64,000 nt of DNA from Hydrogenophaga sp. SL48 (GTDB lineage Bacteria > Pseudomonadota > Gammaproteobacteria > Burkholderiales > Burkholderiaceae_C). The notes under the pieces were generated by a model. The model was not told where the DNA came from and did no database searches. It was given only the letters and a program-made list of their open reading frames with translations. Within the stretch, counting starts at the first letter, position 1, and every line of letters begins with the position of its first letter. Both the position numbers and the translations under genes were made by a program. The stretch lies in NCBI RefSeq assembly GCF_021729865.1, contig NZ_CP063400.1, positions 3,100,001-3,164,000 on the forward strand, in the 5' to 3' direction. Below, piece by piece: positions 18,288 through 27,571 of this stretch.

Positions 18288-18644
18288 TCAAACGATAGTG
18301 AACATGGGCACGTGGTGACCGCCGTCGCTGGGCTTGAAAACCACGCGCACGGCCTGGCCGATGACCACCGCCGCCGGGTCGCAGTCCACCAGGTTGCTCA
18401 TCAGCGTGACGCCTTCGGTCAATGTGACAAAGGCCAGCGTGTAGGCCGCTTCGCCCTTGCCCATGGTGCTGAACGAATACACGGTGCCGGTGCCTGCGGC
18501 CTGCAACCACTCGGTGTCGGCGCTGAGGCAGTGCGGGCAGATGTCGCGCGGGTAGTGGTGCACTTCGCCGCAGGCCTTGCACCGCTTGATCAGCAGGCGG
18601 CCCTCGTCGGCCGCCGTCCAGTACGGCAGGGTTTCGGGCAGCAC
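18288..18644 (-). CDS. Zn-ribbon OB-fold protein (DUF35), N-terminus frame-broken
   Basis: Visible reading frame codes 118 residues from a GTG at 18644: rubredoxin-like Zn ribbon CKACG...CPHC at residues 22-39 and an OB-fold. DUF35 proteins bind the SCP2-type thiolase encoded next door, where the pair acts as thiolase or retro-aldolase on CoA thioesters. The natural start seems to be the ATG at 18724, 5 bp behind the thiolase stop, but it is one base out of frame; adding one base near 18681-18690, within a CCCG repeat, would give a continuous 145-residue protein (MSTPDTLQDKPARPAPAAGP, then RKIPAPRVLPETLPYW). So either the gene is frameshifted, the sequence has an error, or translation starts at GTG. 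See findings. Confidence 0.75.
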   Translation of the reverse strand: MLPETLPYWTAADEGRLLIKRCKACGEVHHYPRDICPHCLSADTEWLQAAGTGTVYSFSTMGKGEAAYTLAFVTLTEGVTLMSNLVDCDPAAVVIGQAVRVVFKPSDGGHHVPMFTIV

Positions 18645-18729
18645 GCGGGGCGCCGGAATCTTGCGCGGGCCAGCGGCGGGCGCGGGCGGGCGGGTTTGTC
18701 TTGCAGGGTGTCAGGGGTGCTCATGGTGT

Positions 18730-19947
18730 TCAGACCCTTTCCAGAATCAGGGTGGCGGCGGTGTGGCGCGAGGCCAGCGCGCCGCCGATGCCGCTGGCCA
18801 GCGCCAGGCCGCAGTTGGGCACCTGCACGGCGGGGTGGGCTTCGCCGCGCAACTGGCGCACGGCTTCGATGACCTTGGTGATGCCGCCGCGGTTGGCCGG
18901 GTGGTTGTTGCACAGGCCGCCGCCATCGGTATTGAAGGGCAGCCTGCCCACGCCCGAGATCAGGTTGCCGTCCATCACGAAGCGCCCGCCCTCGCCTTTC
19001 TTGCAGAAGCCCAGGTCTTCGAGCTGCATCAGCACGGTGATGGTGAAGCTGTCGTAGAGCGAGGCGTACTGGATGTCGGCGGGCGTGACGCCGGCCTCGG
19101 CAAACGCCATCGGGCCCGACCAGGCCGCGGCCGAATACGTGAGGTCCATGCGGCCACCCATGCCGTGCTTGGGCGCTTCGCCGGTGCCGCGCACCATCAC
19201 CAGCGGGCGGCCACTTTTGCGCGCCAGCTCGCGGGCGATCTCCGGCCGCGCGACGATCAGCGCACCGCCGCCGTCGCTCATGACGCAGCAGTCCAGCCGG
19301 TGCAGGGGGTCGCTCACCAGCGGTGAATTCACCACGTCGTCCACCGTGACCACGTCGCGCAACATGGCGTTGGGGTTGTGCTGGGCGTGGTGTGAGGCGG
19401 CCACCTTGATCCACGCCAGCTGCTCGGACGTGGTGCCGAACTCGAACATGTGGCGCTTGGCCACGGCCGCGTACAGGTTCTGCGTGGCCGGGCCGTAGGG
19501 CAGCTCAAAGGCCAGCTCCGGCGCGTCGGGGTCGGGCGGGCGAAGGGCCAGCGGCGACCGGCCGCCCTTGCCCTCTTTGGCCGCCGCCTGGGCCGCCACC
19601 ATCTGGGCGCGCGGGCGGCCCGCCAGGGTGATCAGCGCCACGTTGCAGCGGCCGGCGGCGATGGCTTCGGCCGCGTGCGCCACGTGCAGGATGGGCGCCG
19701 AGCCACCGCACTCGGTCGAGTCCACATGGCGCAGCTTCAGGCCCAGGTACTCGGCCACGGTGGTGGTGCCCAGGCCGGGCGCGTCGCCGGCGCAGAAGTA
19801 GCCGTCGATGTCGCTCTTGGACAGGCCGGCATCGTCCAGCGCGCCCTTGGCCACGTCGGCGTGCAGGCGCACCACGGACAGGTCGTCCGCCTTGCGCGTG
19901 GGGTGTTCGTAGGCGCCCACGATGCAGGCGGATCCGTTGAGGCTCAT
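18730..19947 (-). CDS. Thiolase family protein (SCP2/Ltp2-like)
   Basis: Protein of 405 residues. Candidate nucleophile Cys in DSTECGGSAPILH, the NNHPANRGG motif and the C-terminal NCGLALASGIGGALA. Sequence is of the lipid-transfer thiolase branch, whose members pair with DUF35 proteins and can be thiolases or side-chain retro-aldolases; activity here is not decided. The neighbouring DUF35 gene 5 bp downstream (counting from its likely start) supports a heteromeric complex. Upstream is a Bug receptor gene. Confidence 0.9.
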   Translation of the reverse strand: MSLNGSACIVGAYEHPTRKADDLSVVRLHADVAKGALDDAGLSKSDIDGYFCAGDAPGLGTTTVAEYLGLKLRHVDSTECGGSAPILHVAHAAEAIAAGRCNVALITLAGRPRAQMVAAQAAAKEGKGGRSPLALRPPDPDAPELAFELPYGPATQNLYAAVAKRHMFEFGTTSEQLAWIKVAASHHAQHNPNAMLRDVVTVDDVVNSPLVSDPLHRLDCCVMSDGGGALIVARPEIARELARKSGRPLVMVRGTGEAPKHGMGGRMDLTYSAAAWSGPMAFAEAGVTPADIQYASLYDSFTITVLMQLEDLGFCKKGEGGRFVMDGNLISGVGRLPFNTDGGGLCNNHPANRGGITKVIEAVRQLRGEAHPAVQVPNCGLALASGIGGALASRHTAATLILERV

Positions 19948-19981
19948 GGTGGTGTTCTTCGGGTGGGTGGAGAGGCGCGCG

Positions 19982-20962
19982 TCACTGCTCGGGCGTGAAG
20001 CCGGTGGCCTTGATGACCGGGCCCCAGTACGCGAGCTCCTTGCGCTGCAGGCGGTCCATCTCTTCGGCGGGGCGGAAGTCCGGGTTCAGCGTGGCCTTGT
20101 GGATCAGGGTCTCGCGCACCTCGGGCAGCGCCAGCGCGTATTTCAGGGCGTTCTGCACCTGGGCCAGCTTGTCCCTGGGTGCGTTGGCCGGGGCCCACAT
20201 GCCGGTCCAGGCGTCACCGGTGTCGATGTTGATGCCCTGCTCCTTGAAGGTGGGCACGTCGGGCAGCAGGGGCGAGCGCTGGGCGCCGAACACGCCGACC
20301 ACGCGCACCTTGCCGCTCTTCTGGTGCGTGAGGATGTCGCCGGCGGTCATGACGCCGGCCGGCACCTGGCCGCCCAGCAGATCGGTCACCAGCGGGCCGT
20401 TGCCACGGTAGGGAATGACCTGCAGGTCCACGCCGATGGCCTTGCCGAGCTGGATGCCGCTGAAGTGCGTGTGGCCCCCCGCCCCGGCCGAACCGAAGCT
20501 GCTGTCCTTGGCGTTGCCCTTGACCCAGGCCACGTATTCCTTGGCGGTTTTCACACCGGTCTGCTGGCCCACGGCCAGCGCCAGCGGGTAGGACACCACC
20601 ATGCCCACGGGCGTGAAGTCTTTGAGCATGTCGTACTTCAACACCTCGGGCGGGTACAGCAGGGTCTGGAACACCGGCGTGGCGTTGGGCGCGATCATGT
20701 AGGTCAGGCCATCGGCCGGGCTGGCCTTGAGCGCCTGCGCGGCCAGGCGGCCACCCGCGCCCGCCTTGTTCTCGACAATGATGGTCTGCTTGAGCACCAC
20801 CGACATCTTCTCGGCCAGCAGGCGGGCCACGGTGTCGGTCGACCCCCCGGGCGGAAAGCCCACCAGGATCTTCATGGGCGGGCTGGTCTGGGCGGCGGCG
20901 GTCAGGCTCGCGCCCAGGGCCAGGCAGGCCAGGGCGGAACGGAACAGGGGGGTGATCGGCAT
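19982..20962 (-). CDS. Bug family (TctC-like) periplasmic solute receptor
   Basis: Protein of 326 residues with signal peptide (MPITPLFRSALACLALGASLTAAAQT), ILVGFPPGGSTDTVARLL, ENKAGAGGRLAAQ and the C-terminal LAYWGPVIKATGF. Bug fold as in the other three receptors of the island, yet each is well diverged. It sits between the aldehyde dehydrogenase and thiolase genes. Confidence 0.93.
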   Translation of the reverse strand: MPITPLFRSALACLALGASLTAAAQTSPPMKILVGFPPGGSTDTVARLLAEKMSVVLKQTIIVENKAGAGGRLAAQALKASPADGLTYMIAPNATPVFQTLLYPPEVLKYDMLKDFTPVGMVVSYPLALAVGQQTGVKTAKEYVAWVKGNAKDSSFGSAGAGGHTHFSGIQLGKAIGVDLQVIPYRGNGPLVTDLLGGQVPAGVMTAGDILTHQKSGKVRVVGVFGAQRSPLLPDVPTFKEQGINIDTGDAWTGMWAPANAPRDKLAQVQNALKYALALPEVRETLIHKATLNPDFRPAEEMDRLQRKELAYWGPVIKATGFTPEQ

Positions 20963-21013
20963 GGGGTGGTGTCTCCGGGGTCGGTTATTTGAAGAGTGAA
21001 AAAAAGTGAGCCA

Positions 21014-22477
21014 TCAGTTCAGGTCGATGGCGACCGACTTGAGCTCGGTGTAGGCCTCAACGCCTTCGCGGCCGTTTTCGCGACCCCAGCCCGACTGCTT
21101 GTAGCCCCCAAAGGGCATGGCGAAATCGAGCGCGGCGGCGGCGTTGACCCTCACGTTGCCGGCTTTGAGGCGCCGCACCATCTGGTGGGCGGTGCGCAGG
21201 TCGCGCGTCCAGATGCTCGACGAGAGGCCGAAGTCGGTGTCGTTGCCGCGGGCCGCCAGCTGCTCCAGGCTGTCGTCGTCAAACTGCTGCACACACAGCA
21301 CCGGGCCGAAGATCTCTTCGCGCACCACCTTCATGGCGGGCGCGGTGTTGACCATCACCGTGGGCTGAATGAAATAGCCGGCACCGTCGATGGCCTCGCC
21401 CCCGGCCACCACCTCGGCGCCCTCGGCACGGCCGCTGGCGACGTAGGCCATGACGCGTTCGCGCTGGCGGGCCGAAATCACCGGGCCGATCTCGGCGTCG
21501 GCCACCAGGCCGGGCGCCACGCGCAGTTGCCGCGCGCGCCGGGCCACGCCCTCGACCACACGCTCGGCCACGCTGCGGTGCACGAACAGGCGCGACCCGG
21601 CGGCGCACACCTGGCCGGTGTTGCTGAAGATGCCGCGCGCGGCGGCGTCGATGGCGCGGTCGAGATCGGCATCGGGAAAGATGAACACGGGCGACTTGCC
21701 GCCCAGCTCCAGCGCCACGCGCTTGAGGTTGCCGGCCGCGCTGCCCAGGATGGCCTTGCCCACGGCGGTGGAGCCGGTGAACGACACCTTGTCCACGCCC
21801 GGGTGCGCCACCAGCGCCTGCCCGGCTTCGGTGCCCAGGCCGGTGACGATGTTCACGACACCGGGCGGGAAGCCCACCGCCACGATGAGCTCCCCCAGGC
21901 GCAGCGCGGTGAGCGGCGTGAGCTCGGCGGGCTTGAGCACCACCGTGCAACCCGCGGCCAGGGCCGGCGCGATCTTGCTCACCGCCATGGCCAGCGGCAC
22001 GTTCCACGGCACGATCAGGCCCACCACGCCCACCGGCTCGCGCAGGGTGTAGGCGTGCCAGTCGCCGTGCAGCGACACCGCCCGCGTTTCGCCGTTGAGC
22101 TTGGTCGCCCAGCCGGCGTTGTAGCGCAGGCATTCGGCGGCGTGGCCCACGTCGAACAGGCGAGCCACCTTCAGCGGCTTGCCGGTGTTCAGCGTCTCCA
22201 GCAGGGCCAGCTCGTCGCCGTGCTGATCCAGCGCGTCGGCCAGCTTGAGCAGCAGGCGGGTGCGCTCGGCGGGGCGCATGCGGGCCCAGGGGCCGGCCTC
22301 AAGCGCACGGCGCGCGGCCTGCACCGCCTGGTGAATGTCGGCCGCGCCGCCCAGGGCTTCCTGCGCCAGCACCTCGCCGGTGGACGGGTTGATCACGTCC
22401 ATGCGGGCACCCGAGGCGCAGCCCACCCACTGCCCGTCGATCAACAGGCGCAGGGGTTGCTGGAGCAGGGGCGGCAT
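21014..22477 (-). CDS. NAD(P)-dependent aldehyde dehydrogenase
   Basis: Protein of 487 residues (494 with the GTG at 22498) of the betaine/phenylacetaldehyde-type aldehyde dehydrogenase family. Seen: substrate/cofactor segment VPWNVPLAMAV, FTGSTAVGKAI, general base Glu in LELGGKSPVF, nucleophile Cys in GQVCAAGSRLF, and the C-terminal PFGGYKQSGWGRENG. Adjacent to the GMC oxidoreductase gene, which suggests alcohol to aldehyde to acid conversion in two steps. Confidence 0.93.
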   Translation of the reverse strand: MPPLLQQPLRLLIDGQWVGCASGARMDVINPSTGEVLAQEALGGAADIHQAVQAARRALEAGPWARMRPAERTRLLLKLADALDQHGDELALLETLNTGKPLKVARLFDVGHAAECLRYNAGWATKLNGETRAVSLHGDWHAYTLREPVGVVGLIVPWNVPLAMAVSKIAPALAAGCTVVLKPAELTPLTALRLGELIVAVGFPPGVVNIVTGLGTEAGQALVAHPGVDKVSFTGSTAVGKAILGSAAGNLKRVALELGGKSPVFIFPDADLDRAIDAAARGIFSNTGQVCAAGSRLFVHRSVAERVVEGVARRARQLRVAPGLVADAEIGPVISARQRERVMAYVASGRAEGAEVVAGGEAIDGAGYFIQPTVMVNTAPAMKVVREEIFGPVLCVQQFDDDSLEQLAARGNDTDFGLSSSIWTRDLRTAHQMVRRLKAGNVRVNAAAALDFAMPFGGYKQSGWGRENGREGVEAYTELKSVAIDLN

Positions 22478-22509
22478 CGCGGTGTGGGGGGTGTTCACGG
22501 GCGGGGCTT

Positions 22510-24135
22510 TCAGAGGGAGGGAGCGGGGGGAAGGCGGCGCCCGAGGATCATGTCGGCCGCCTTCTCGGCGATCATCACGGTGGCCGCGTTGGTGTTGCCG
22601 CCGGGGATGGTCGGCATGATCGAAGCGTCGACCACGCGCAGCCCCTGGACACCGCGCACACGCAGCTGCGGGTCGACCACGGCGTCGGGGCCCACGCCCA
22701 TGGCGCAGGTGCCCACGGGGTGGTGGGTGATGCCACCGAACTCGCGGATCGCCTGGTCGATCTCCGCATCGCTGCGCACATGCGCCCCCGGGATGGTCTC
22801 GGCGTCGATCAGCTCGGCCTGCGGGCTCATGCCGTAGATGTCGCGCGCCGCGCGCAGACCCTCTCGCATCGAAGTGAAGTCTTCGGGCGCGGAGAACAGG
22901 TTCAGCGCGATCAACGGTGCGTCGGTGGGCCTGGCCGAGCGCAGGCTCACGCGGCCGCGGCTCTTGGCGTGCAGCTGGCACACCGTGATGTAGAAGCTGT
23001 GCTCCTTGGGCCGGATCAGGCCCGGGAACCACAGGCCGGCGTCGAAGCGCACCGGGTTGCACAGCAGCTGGATGTCGGGGCGGTCCAGCTCCGGGCGGGT
23101 CTTGAGCAGCACCGTGCCGCTGCAGATCTGGGTCGCGAACGCACCTTTGCCGAACAGCGCCCACTTCAGCACCGACCCCACCGCCTTGTCGAGGCGCAGC
23201 TGGTTCATGAAGGTGACCGGCGCGCTGGCGCGGTACATCAGCATCATGCGCGGGTGCTCGACCAGGTTGCCGCCCACGCCGGGCAGGTCGGCCACCACGG
23301 GAATGCCCAGGTCCTTCAAATGCGCGGCCGGCCCGATGCCCGAGAGCATGAGCAGCTGGGGCGAGTTGTAGGCGCCCCCGCTGAGCACCACCTCGCAACG
23401 CGCGCGGGCCTGCACCATCTGGCCGTTGCGGGTGTATTCGACGCCCACGGCGCGACCGTTCTCGATCAGCACGCGCGTGGCCGAGGCGCGGGTGTGCACC
23501 CGCAGGTTGGCGCGGTCGCGCACCGGGTGCAGGTAGGCGCGGGCGCTGCTGCTGCGGCGGCCCCGCGCGTCGATGGCCACGTCGCCGCGGGCGATGCCTT
23601 CGTTGTGCTCGCCGTCGTAGTCGTCGGTGACGGCGTGCCCGGCCTTCACGGCCGCCGCGCGCAGCGGCCCGTCGAGCAGCTGGCGGGTGTCGATGTGGCG
23701 GACCTGCAGCGGGCCCTGGCCACCATGGAAAGCGCCCGCGCCGCGCCAGTTGCTCTCGGAGCGCTGGAAGTACGGCAGCACATCCTGGTAGCCCCAGCCG
23801 GTGCAGCCGAGGTCGCGCCACTCGTCGAAATCGCGCCGGTGCCCCCGGATGTGGAACATGCCGTTGATGGACGACGAGCCGCCGAGCAGCCGCCCCCGGG
23901 GGATCGGCAGGCGCCGGCCGTTCAGGTGCGGCTCGGGTTCACTTTCATAGCCCCAGGTGAGTGAACGGCGCTGCAGGGCCTTCATGAACCCCACCGGCAT
24001 GCGCACCAGCGGGTGGCGGTCTTCCCCGCCCGCCTCCAGCAGCAGGACGCTGGTCTGGCCGTCCGCACTGAGGCGGTTGGCCAGCACGCAGCCCGCCGAT
24101 CCGGCGCCCACGACGATGTAGTCGACTTCTTCCAT
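22510..24135 (-). CDS. GMC family FAD-dependent alcohol oxidoreductase
   Basis: Protein of 541 residues. FAD-binding YIVVGAGSAGCVLANRLS at the N-terminus, the GMC signature GRLLGGSSSINGM and GAYNSPQLLMLSGIG, and the C-terminal catalytic His in HPVGTCAMG. Family members oxidise primary alcohols such as choline, polyethylene glycols or aryl alcohols. Annotating it choline dehydrogenase is not justified by context. Co-directional with the aldehyde dehydrogenase gene 33 bp behind it. Confidence 0.93.
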   Translation of the reverse strand: MEEVDYIVVGAGSAGCVLANRLSADGQTSVLLLEAGGEDRHPLVRMPVGFMKALQRRSLTWGYESEPEPHLNGRRLPIPRGRLLGGSSSINGMFHIRGHRRDFDEWRDLGCTGWGYQDVLPYFQRSESNWRGAGAFHGGQGPLQVRHIDTRQLLDGPLRAAAVKAGHAVTDDYDGEHNEGIARGDVAIDARGRRSSSARAYLHPVRDRANLRVHTRASATRVLIENGRAVGVEYTRNGQMVQARARCEVVLSGGAYNSPQLLMLSGIGPAAHLKDLGIPVVADLPGVGGNLVEHPRMMLMYRASAPVTFMNQLRLDKAVGSVLKWALFGKGAFATQICSGTVLLKTRPELDRPDIQLLCNPVRFDAGLWFPGLIRPKEHSFYITVCQLHAKSRGRVSLRSARPTDAPLIALNLFSAPEDFTSMREGLRAARDIYGMSPQAELIDAETIPGAHVRSDAEIDQAIREFGGITHHPVGTCAMGVGPDAVVDPQLRVRGVQGLRVVDASIMPTIPGGNTNAATVMIAEKAADMILGRRLPPAPSL

Positions 24136-24159
24136 GGCTGTTGCCCTGCGACCGTGCGA

Positions 24160-25137
24160 TCAGGGGGTGGGCGTGAAGCCCGAGGCCTTGATGACCGGGC
24201 CCCAGTGCGCCAGCTCGGCCTGCAGCTGCCTGTCCACCTCGGCACCGTTGCGGTAGTCGGCGACCTGCAGGAACTTGCTCAGCAGGGTCTCCTTGATCAC
24301 CGGGTCGGCGAGCGTGTTCCTGATCGCGTTCTGCATGCGCTCCAGCTCGGCCTTGGGCAGCTTGGCCGGGCCCCACACCGCCATCCAGCCGTCGCTGCCA
24401 CCGGTGTCAAAACCCTGCTCGGCCATGGTCGGCACGTCGGGCAACAGGGGCGAGCGCTTGGCGGCGAACACGCCCACGTAGCTCAGCTTGCCGGCCTTCA
24501 CATACTGCAGGGCGTCGCCGGCCAACATGTTGCCGATCAGGATCTGCCCGCCCAGCAGGTCGGTGGCCAGCGGGCCATTGCCACGGTAGGGCACGACCTG
24601 CATCGGAACACCCGCGATCTTGGCGAACTGCAGGCCGTTGAAGTGGGTATCACCACCCTGCCCGGCCGTGCCGAAGTTGCCCTTGGTGGGATTGGCCTTG
24701 AGCCAGGCCGCGAACTCCTTGGCGTTCTTCACGCCCAGGCTGTTGTGCACGACCATGGCCATGGGGTAGGAGGTGAGCTGCGCCACCGAGGTGAAGTCGG
24801 TCGTCATGTCGTAACCCAGCGTGGCCACCGGGTAGGTCAGGTGCTGGAACACCAGGGTGGCGTTGGGCGCCACCATGTAGGTCTGTCCGTTGGGTGCGGC
24901 GGTCTTCACCGCCTGCGCAGCGATGCGCCCGCCGACGCCGGGTCGGTTCTCCACGATCACGGGCTGCTGCAGCTCCTCGCGCAGCTTGTCCGCCATCAGG
25001 CGGGCCAGGCTGTCCGAGGCACCGCCGGGGGGGAAGCCCACCAGCAACTTGATGGTGGGTTTGTCCTGGGCCTGCGCGCCCAGGCCCAGTCCCAGCAGGG
25101 CCGCGGCCAGGACGGCGGTGAATGTCTTGCGGTTCAT
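24160..25137 (-). CDS. Bug family (TctC-like) periplasmic solute receptor
   Basis: Protein of 325 residues. ATG at 25137 has a strong ribosome site (AAGGAG, spacing 9) and gives the signal peptide MNRKTFTAVLAAALLGLGLG. Motifs: LVGFPPGGASDSLARLM, ENRPGVGG, LAHWGPVIKASGF. Located between the acyl-CoA dehydrogenase pair and the GMC gene. Confidence 0.93.
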   Translation of the reverse strand: MNRKTFTAVLAAALLGLGLGAQAQDKPTIKLLVGFPPGGASDSLARLMADKLREELQQPVIVENRPGVGGRIAAQAVKTAAPNGQTYMVAPNATLVFQHLTYPVATLGYDMTTDFTSVAQLTSYPMAMVVHNSLGVKNAKEFAAWLKANPTKGNFGTAGQGGDTHFNGLQFAKIAGVPMQVVPYRGNGPLATDLLGGQILIGNMLAGDALQYVKAGKLSYVGVFAAKRSPLLPDVPTMAEQGFDTGGSDGWMAVWGPAKLPKAELERMQNAIRNTLADPVIKETLLSKFLQVADYRNGAEVDRQLQAELAHWGPVIKASGFTPTP

Positions 25138-25206
25138 CGTGCTTGTCTCCTTGTGGTTGAAATGACGGCTGAAAAAACACACCTCGCACAGCCAGCGAGC
25201 GCCCTC

Positions 25207-26322
25207 TCACACCCGCTTCAGGTGCCAGCTGGCGTCGCCGAACAGTTGCCCGATGACGATCAGGCGCTTGGCGCAGTGGCTGACCCGGCACTCGTCGGTC
25301 ATGCCCATGGCACCGTGCATCTGGATCGCCGACAAACCCAGCTGGCGGCCCCACTGGCTCACCAGCACCTTGGCGGCCGACACCAGACGGCGGCGCTGGG
25401 CCGGCTCGCCCGCGTCCACGGCCATGGCGGCGACGCAGGCCATGGACTTCAGCTGCTCCAGCGCGATGGCCATGTCGGCCATGCGGTGCTGCATCACCTG
25501 GAACTTCGCCAGCGGCGCACCAAACTGTTTGCGCGTGCGCAGGTGCTCGGCGGTGTGCACCATGAGCGCGTCCACCACGCCCACGGCCTCGGCGCACAGG
25601 GCGGCGATGGCCGCGTCGAGCGCGGCCTCGACCGCGTCGGCCGCTTCGCCGGGCGCGCCGAGCACGCGATCAGACGCCACCACCACATCGGTCAGCGTGA
25701 CGTGGGCCGCGCGGCGGCCGTCCAGCGTGTCGAAGCCCCGCACCTGCACGCCGGGCGCGTCGGCGTCCACCGCGAACACCGTCAGGCCCTGGCGCTCGTC
25801 GCCCTGCCCTCCGGTGCGCGCCACCACCAGCAGCAGGCCGGCGCTGTCGCCCTGCAGCACGCCGGTCTTGCGGCCGTGGAGCACATGGCCTTGCGGCGTG
25901 GCGCGGGCCTGCAGCTGCGCGCGCTGCCAGTCGTAGCGGGCGCCGTCTTCGTACAGCGCGACGCTGGCCTGCAGCACGCCGCTGGCCAGGCCGGGCAGCC
26001 AGCGCTGCTGTTGCTCGGTTGAACCCAGGCGCATCAGCAACTGGCCGGCCATCACGGTGCTGGCCACGAAGGCGCCGCCGCCCAGGGCGCGCCCCAGTTC
26101 CTGCGCCACCAGCATCACCTCCACCGGGCCCTGCTCGCTGCCACCGGCGTCGGCCGGGAAGGGCAAACCCAGCAGGCCCAGCCCGGCCATGCCGGCCCAG
26201 CGGCCCTGCGCCTGCTCGGGGGTCTCGGCGTTGCCGCGGTGTTCGGCGGGGTACTCGCCGTCGCAGAAGCGTTGCACCGCTTCGCGCAGCGCCAGGTGGT
26301 CGTCGTTCAGAGAGAAATCCAT
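25207..26322 (-). CDS. Acyl-CoA dehydrogenase family protein (FadE-type, small partner)
   Basis: Flavoprotein fold of 371 residues starting MDFSLNDDHLALREAVQRFC, with QMHGAMGMTDECRVSH near the C-terminus. The shape and length fit the less conserved partner of heteromeric acyl-CoA dehydrogenases (as in steroid side-chain degradation), where one subunit often has lost catalytic residues. The neighbouring acyl-CoA dehydrogenase gene 34 bp upstream supports such a heteromer. Oxidises acyl-CoA to enoyl-CoA using FAD. Confidence 0.88.
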   Translation of the reverse strand: MDFSLNDDHLALREAVQRFCDGEYPAEHRGNAETPEQAQGRWAGMAGLGLLGLPFPADAGGSEQGPVEVMLVAQELGRALGGGAFVASTVMAGQLLMRLGSTEQQQRWLPGLASGVLQASVALYEDGARYDWQRAQLQARATPQGHVLHGRKTGVLQGDSAGLLLVVARTGGQGDERQGLTVFAVDADAPGVQVRGFDTLDGRRAAHVTLTDVVVASDRVLGAPGEAADAVEAALDAAIAALCAEAVGVVDALMVHTAEHLRTRKQFGAPLAKFQVMQHRMADMAIALEQLKSMACVAAMAVDAGEPAQRRRLVSAAKVLVSQWGRQLGLSAIQMHGAMGMTDECRVSHCAKRLIVIGQLFGDASWHLKRV

Positions 26323-26356
26323 TGCGTGTCCTTGGGGCTGCGGCGGTGGTCAGGGC

Positions 26357-27550
26357 TCAGAACGCGTCGAGCGTGGCCCGGGCGATCAGGTTGCGCTGCA
26401 CCTCGTTGGTCCCGCCGTAAATCGTGAGCTTGCGGGCGTCGAGGCAGTTGGCGGCCAGCGCCACCAGCGTGGGGTCGGTGACCGCCTCGTCCAGGTGCTC
26501 CAGGCTCTGCGCGTCGAGCGAGAACGGCACCGCATCGGGGCCGGCGATGTCGAGCAGCGCCTCGAAGATGGCCTGGCGCAGCTCGGTGCCGCGCACCTTG
26601 AGCATGGAGGCCTCCACCGCGGGTGTGCGGCTTTGCTGGTGGGCGCTCAGCAGGCGCAGCGCGGTGAACTCCAGCGCCATCAGCTCCACCTCGAACTGGG
26701 CCAGCCGCGCCTGCAGCACCGGGTCGTCGCCCAGGCCCTGCTGCTGTGCCAGCTGGCGGGCGCGGGCCAGCTGCTGCTTGCAGGAGCCGATGCCGGCAAT
26801 GCCCGTGCGCTCGTGGCCCAGCAGGTACTTGCCATAGGACCAGCCCTTGTGCAGCTCGCCCACCAGGTTCTCCACCGGCACACGCACGTTGTCGAGGTAA
26901 CACTCGTTGAGGTCGGTGCCGCCTTCGAGCATGCGGATCGGGCGCACGGTGAGGCCGGGCGAGGCCATGTCGATCAGCAGGAAGGAAATGCCTTCCTGCG
27001 GCTTGCTGGCATTGGGGTCGGTGCGCACCAGCGCGAACATCATCGAACACCACTGGGCGTACGAGGTCCAGACCTTGTGGCCGTTGACCACGAAGTGCTG
27101 GCCGTCGGGCTCCAGCACGGCGGTGGTGCGCACGGCGGCCAAGTCGGAGCCAGCGCCCGGTTCCGAGAAGCCTTGCGCCCACCAGGTGTTGCTCTGGCGG
27201 ATGTCGGGCAGGTACTTGCGCTTCTGTTCTTCGGTGCCAAAGGCGTGCAGCACCGGCCCCAGCATCTGGATGCCGCTCGCGATGATGCGCGGCGCGCCGC
27301 CCAGCAGCGTCTCTTCATCGAAGATGTAGCGCTGCACGTGGCTCCAGCCGGGGCCGCCATGCTCCACCGGCCAGCCCGGCGTGAGCCAGCCACGGGCTTC
27401 GAGGATGCGGAACCAGGTCACGTAGTCGGCGTGTTCCAGGCGCAGGCCCAGCTCCACCTTGCGGCGGATGTCGGCCGGCAGATGCTCCTTGACGAAGGTG
27501 CGCACTTCCAGGCGGAAGGCCTCGTCGGCGGCGGAAAACTGAAGTTTCAT
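26357..27550 (-). CDS. Acyl-CoA dehydrogenase (FadE-type, catalytic partner)
   Basis: Protein of 397 residues: N-terminal helical domain (LPADIRRKVELGL), the middle beta domain with WWAQGFSEPGAGSDLA and FVVNGHKVWTSYAQW, and the C-terminal IYGGTNEVQRNLIARATLDAF. The family Glu in YEGT is Gly here, as is usual in the branch with the base at another position. Forms an apparent pair with the following gene. Confidence 0.92.
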   Translation of the reverse strand: MKLQFSAADEAFRLEVRTFVKEHLPADIRRKVELGLRLEHADYVTWFRILEARGWLTPGWPVEHGGPGWSHVQRYIFDEETLLGGAPRIIASGIQMLGPVLHAFGTEEQKRKYLPDIRQSNTWWAQGFSEPGAGSDLAAVRTTAVLEPDGQHFVVNGHKVWTSYAQWCSMMFALVRTDPNASKPQEGISFLLIDMASPGLTVRPIRMLEGGTDLNECYLDNVRVPVENLVGELHKGWSYGKYLLGHERTGIAGIGSCKQQLARARQLAQQQGLGDDPVLQARLAQFEVELMALEFTALRLLSAHQQSRTPAVEASMLKVRGTELRQAIFEALLDIAGPDAVPFSLDAQSLEHLDEAVTDPTLVALAANCLDARKLTIYGGTNEVQRNLIARATLDAF

Positions 27551-27571
27551 GGTCGGCTCTCTCTCAGCTGG

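Noticed and set aside
20996..22837. A 613-codon plus-strand frame antisense to the aldehyde dehydrogenase
   Set aside because: Compositional shadow, no family pattern, fully covered by the ALDH and GMC genes.
22510..24135. Choline dehydrogenase annotation
   Set aside because: Only the GMC family can be seen; no betaine genes are linked.
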